A stretch of DNA of 5,006 nucleotides, from positions 1 through 5,006 of the forward strand of contig CADBRS010000101.1 in the NCBI GenBank assembly GCA_902797125.1, given 5' to 3'. Both the position numbers and the translations under genes were made by a program. This DNA is from an uncultured Ruminococcus sp. (GTDB lineage Bacteria > Bacillota > Clostridia > Oscillospirales > CAG-272). Shown here piece after piece: positions 4,992 through 5,006 of the stretch; the stretch's first letter is position 1; each line of letters begins with the position of its first letter. The notes beneath the pieces are model-generated. The model was not told where the DNA came from, ran no database searches, and was given only the letters and a program-made list of their open reading frames with translations.

Positions 4992-5006
4992 AAAACACAG
5001 GCACCA

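Noticed and set aside
4953..5006. The right-edge hairpins as a T-box, cobalamin, glycine, SRP, tmRNA or RNase P RNA
   Set aside because: None of the conserved boxes I know for these families is present in the visible part.

Overview
The window looks like a stretch of chromosome from an anaerobic, mid-GC member of the Firmicutes, probably Clostridia. This is an inference from strong GGAGG-type ribosome binding sites, compact spacing, near-consensus sigma-A-type promoters, a trkA-trkH gene order, and protein sequences that read like clostridial families. No rRNA, tRNA or CRISPR array is visible, so the taxonomic call is soft.

Layout: (1) 1-133 carries what looks like the right end of an IS200/IS605 (TnpB-type) insertion sequence, with the typical GCAATTCCTCCCC ... 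GGGGTATCCTTGC arms around a long hairpin. The transposase or TnpB gene would lie left of the window. (2) 134-1108 is a two-gene plus-strand unit: a Cys-type glutathione peroxidase (thiol peroxidase) and a short flavodoxin-like protein, 18 bp apart. The insertion sequence ends within about 10 bases of the peroxidase start codon, and no Shine-Dalgarno sequence is left there. (3) 1141-1184 is an intrinsic terminator in the convergent junction, best formed for the minus strand. (4) 1209-4037 is a minus-strand trkA-trkH operon for potassium uptake. It is driven by a promoter at 4108-4136 with a 17-bp spacer and an extended -10, followed by a perfect 8-bp inverted repeat at the predicted start of transcription. 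(5) 4214-4908 is a divergent plus-strand gene with its own extended -10 promoter. Its 211-aa product keeps the outline of a ThyX (flavin-dependent thymidylate synthase) fold but lacks the RHR...S signature. (6) 4909-5006 is non-coding and rich in small hairpins; I could not match it to a known RNA family.

Working together: TrkA is the cytosolic nucleotide-binding gate of the TrkH channel, so those two form one transporter. The peroxidase and flavodoxin are probably co-transcribed and suggest a redox or peroxide-defence role. Most of the window is ordinary core-genome content. The three places worth a second look are the insertion-sequence end fused to the peroxidase start, the inverted repeat at the trk transcription start, and the ThyX-like protein with an altered active site.
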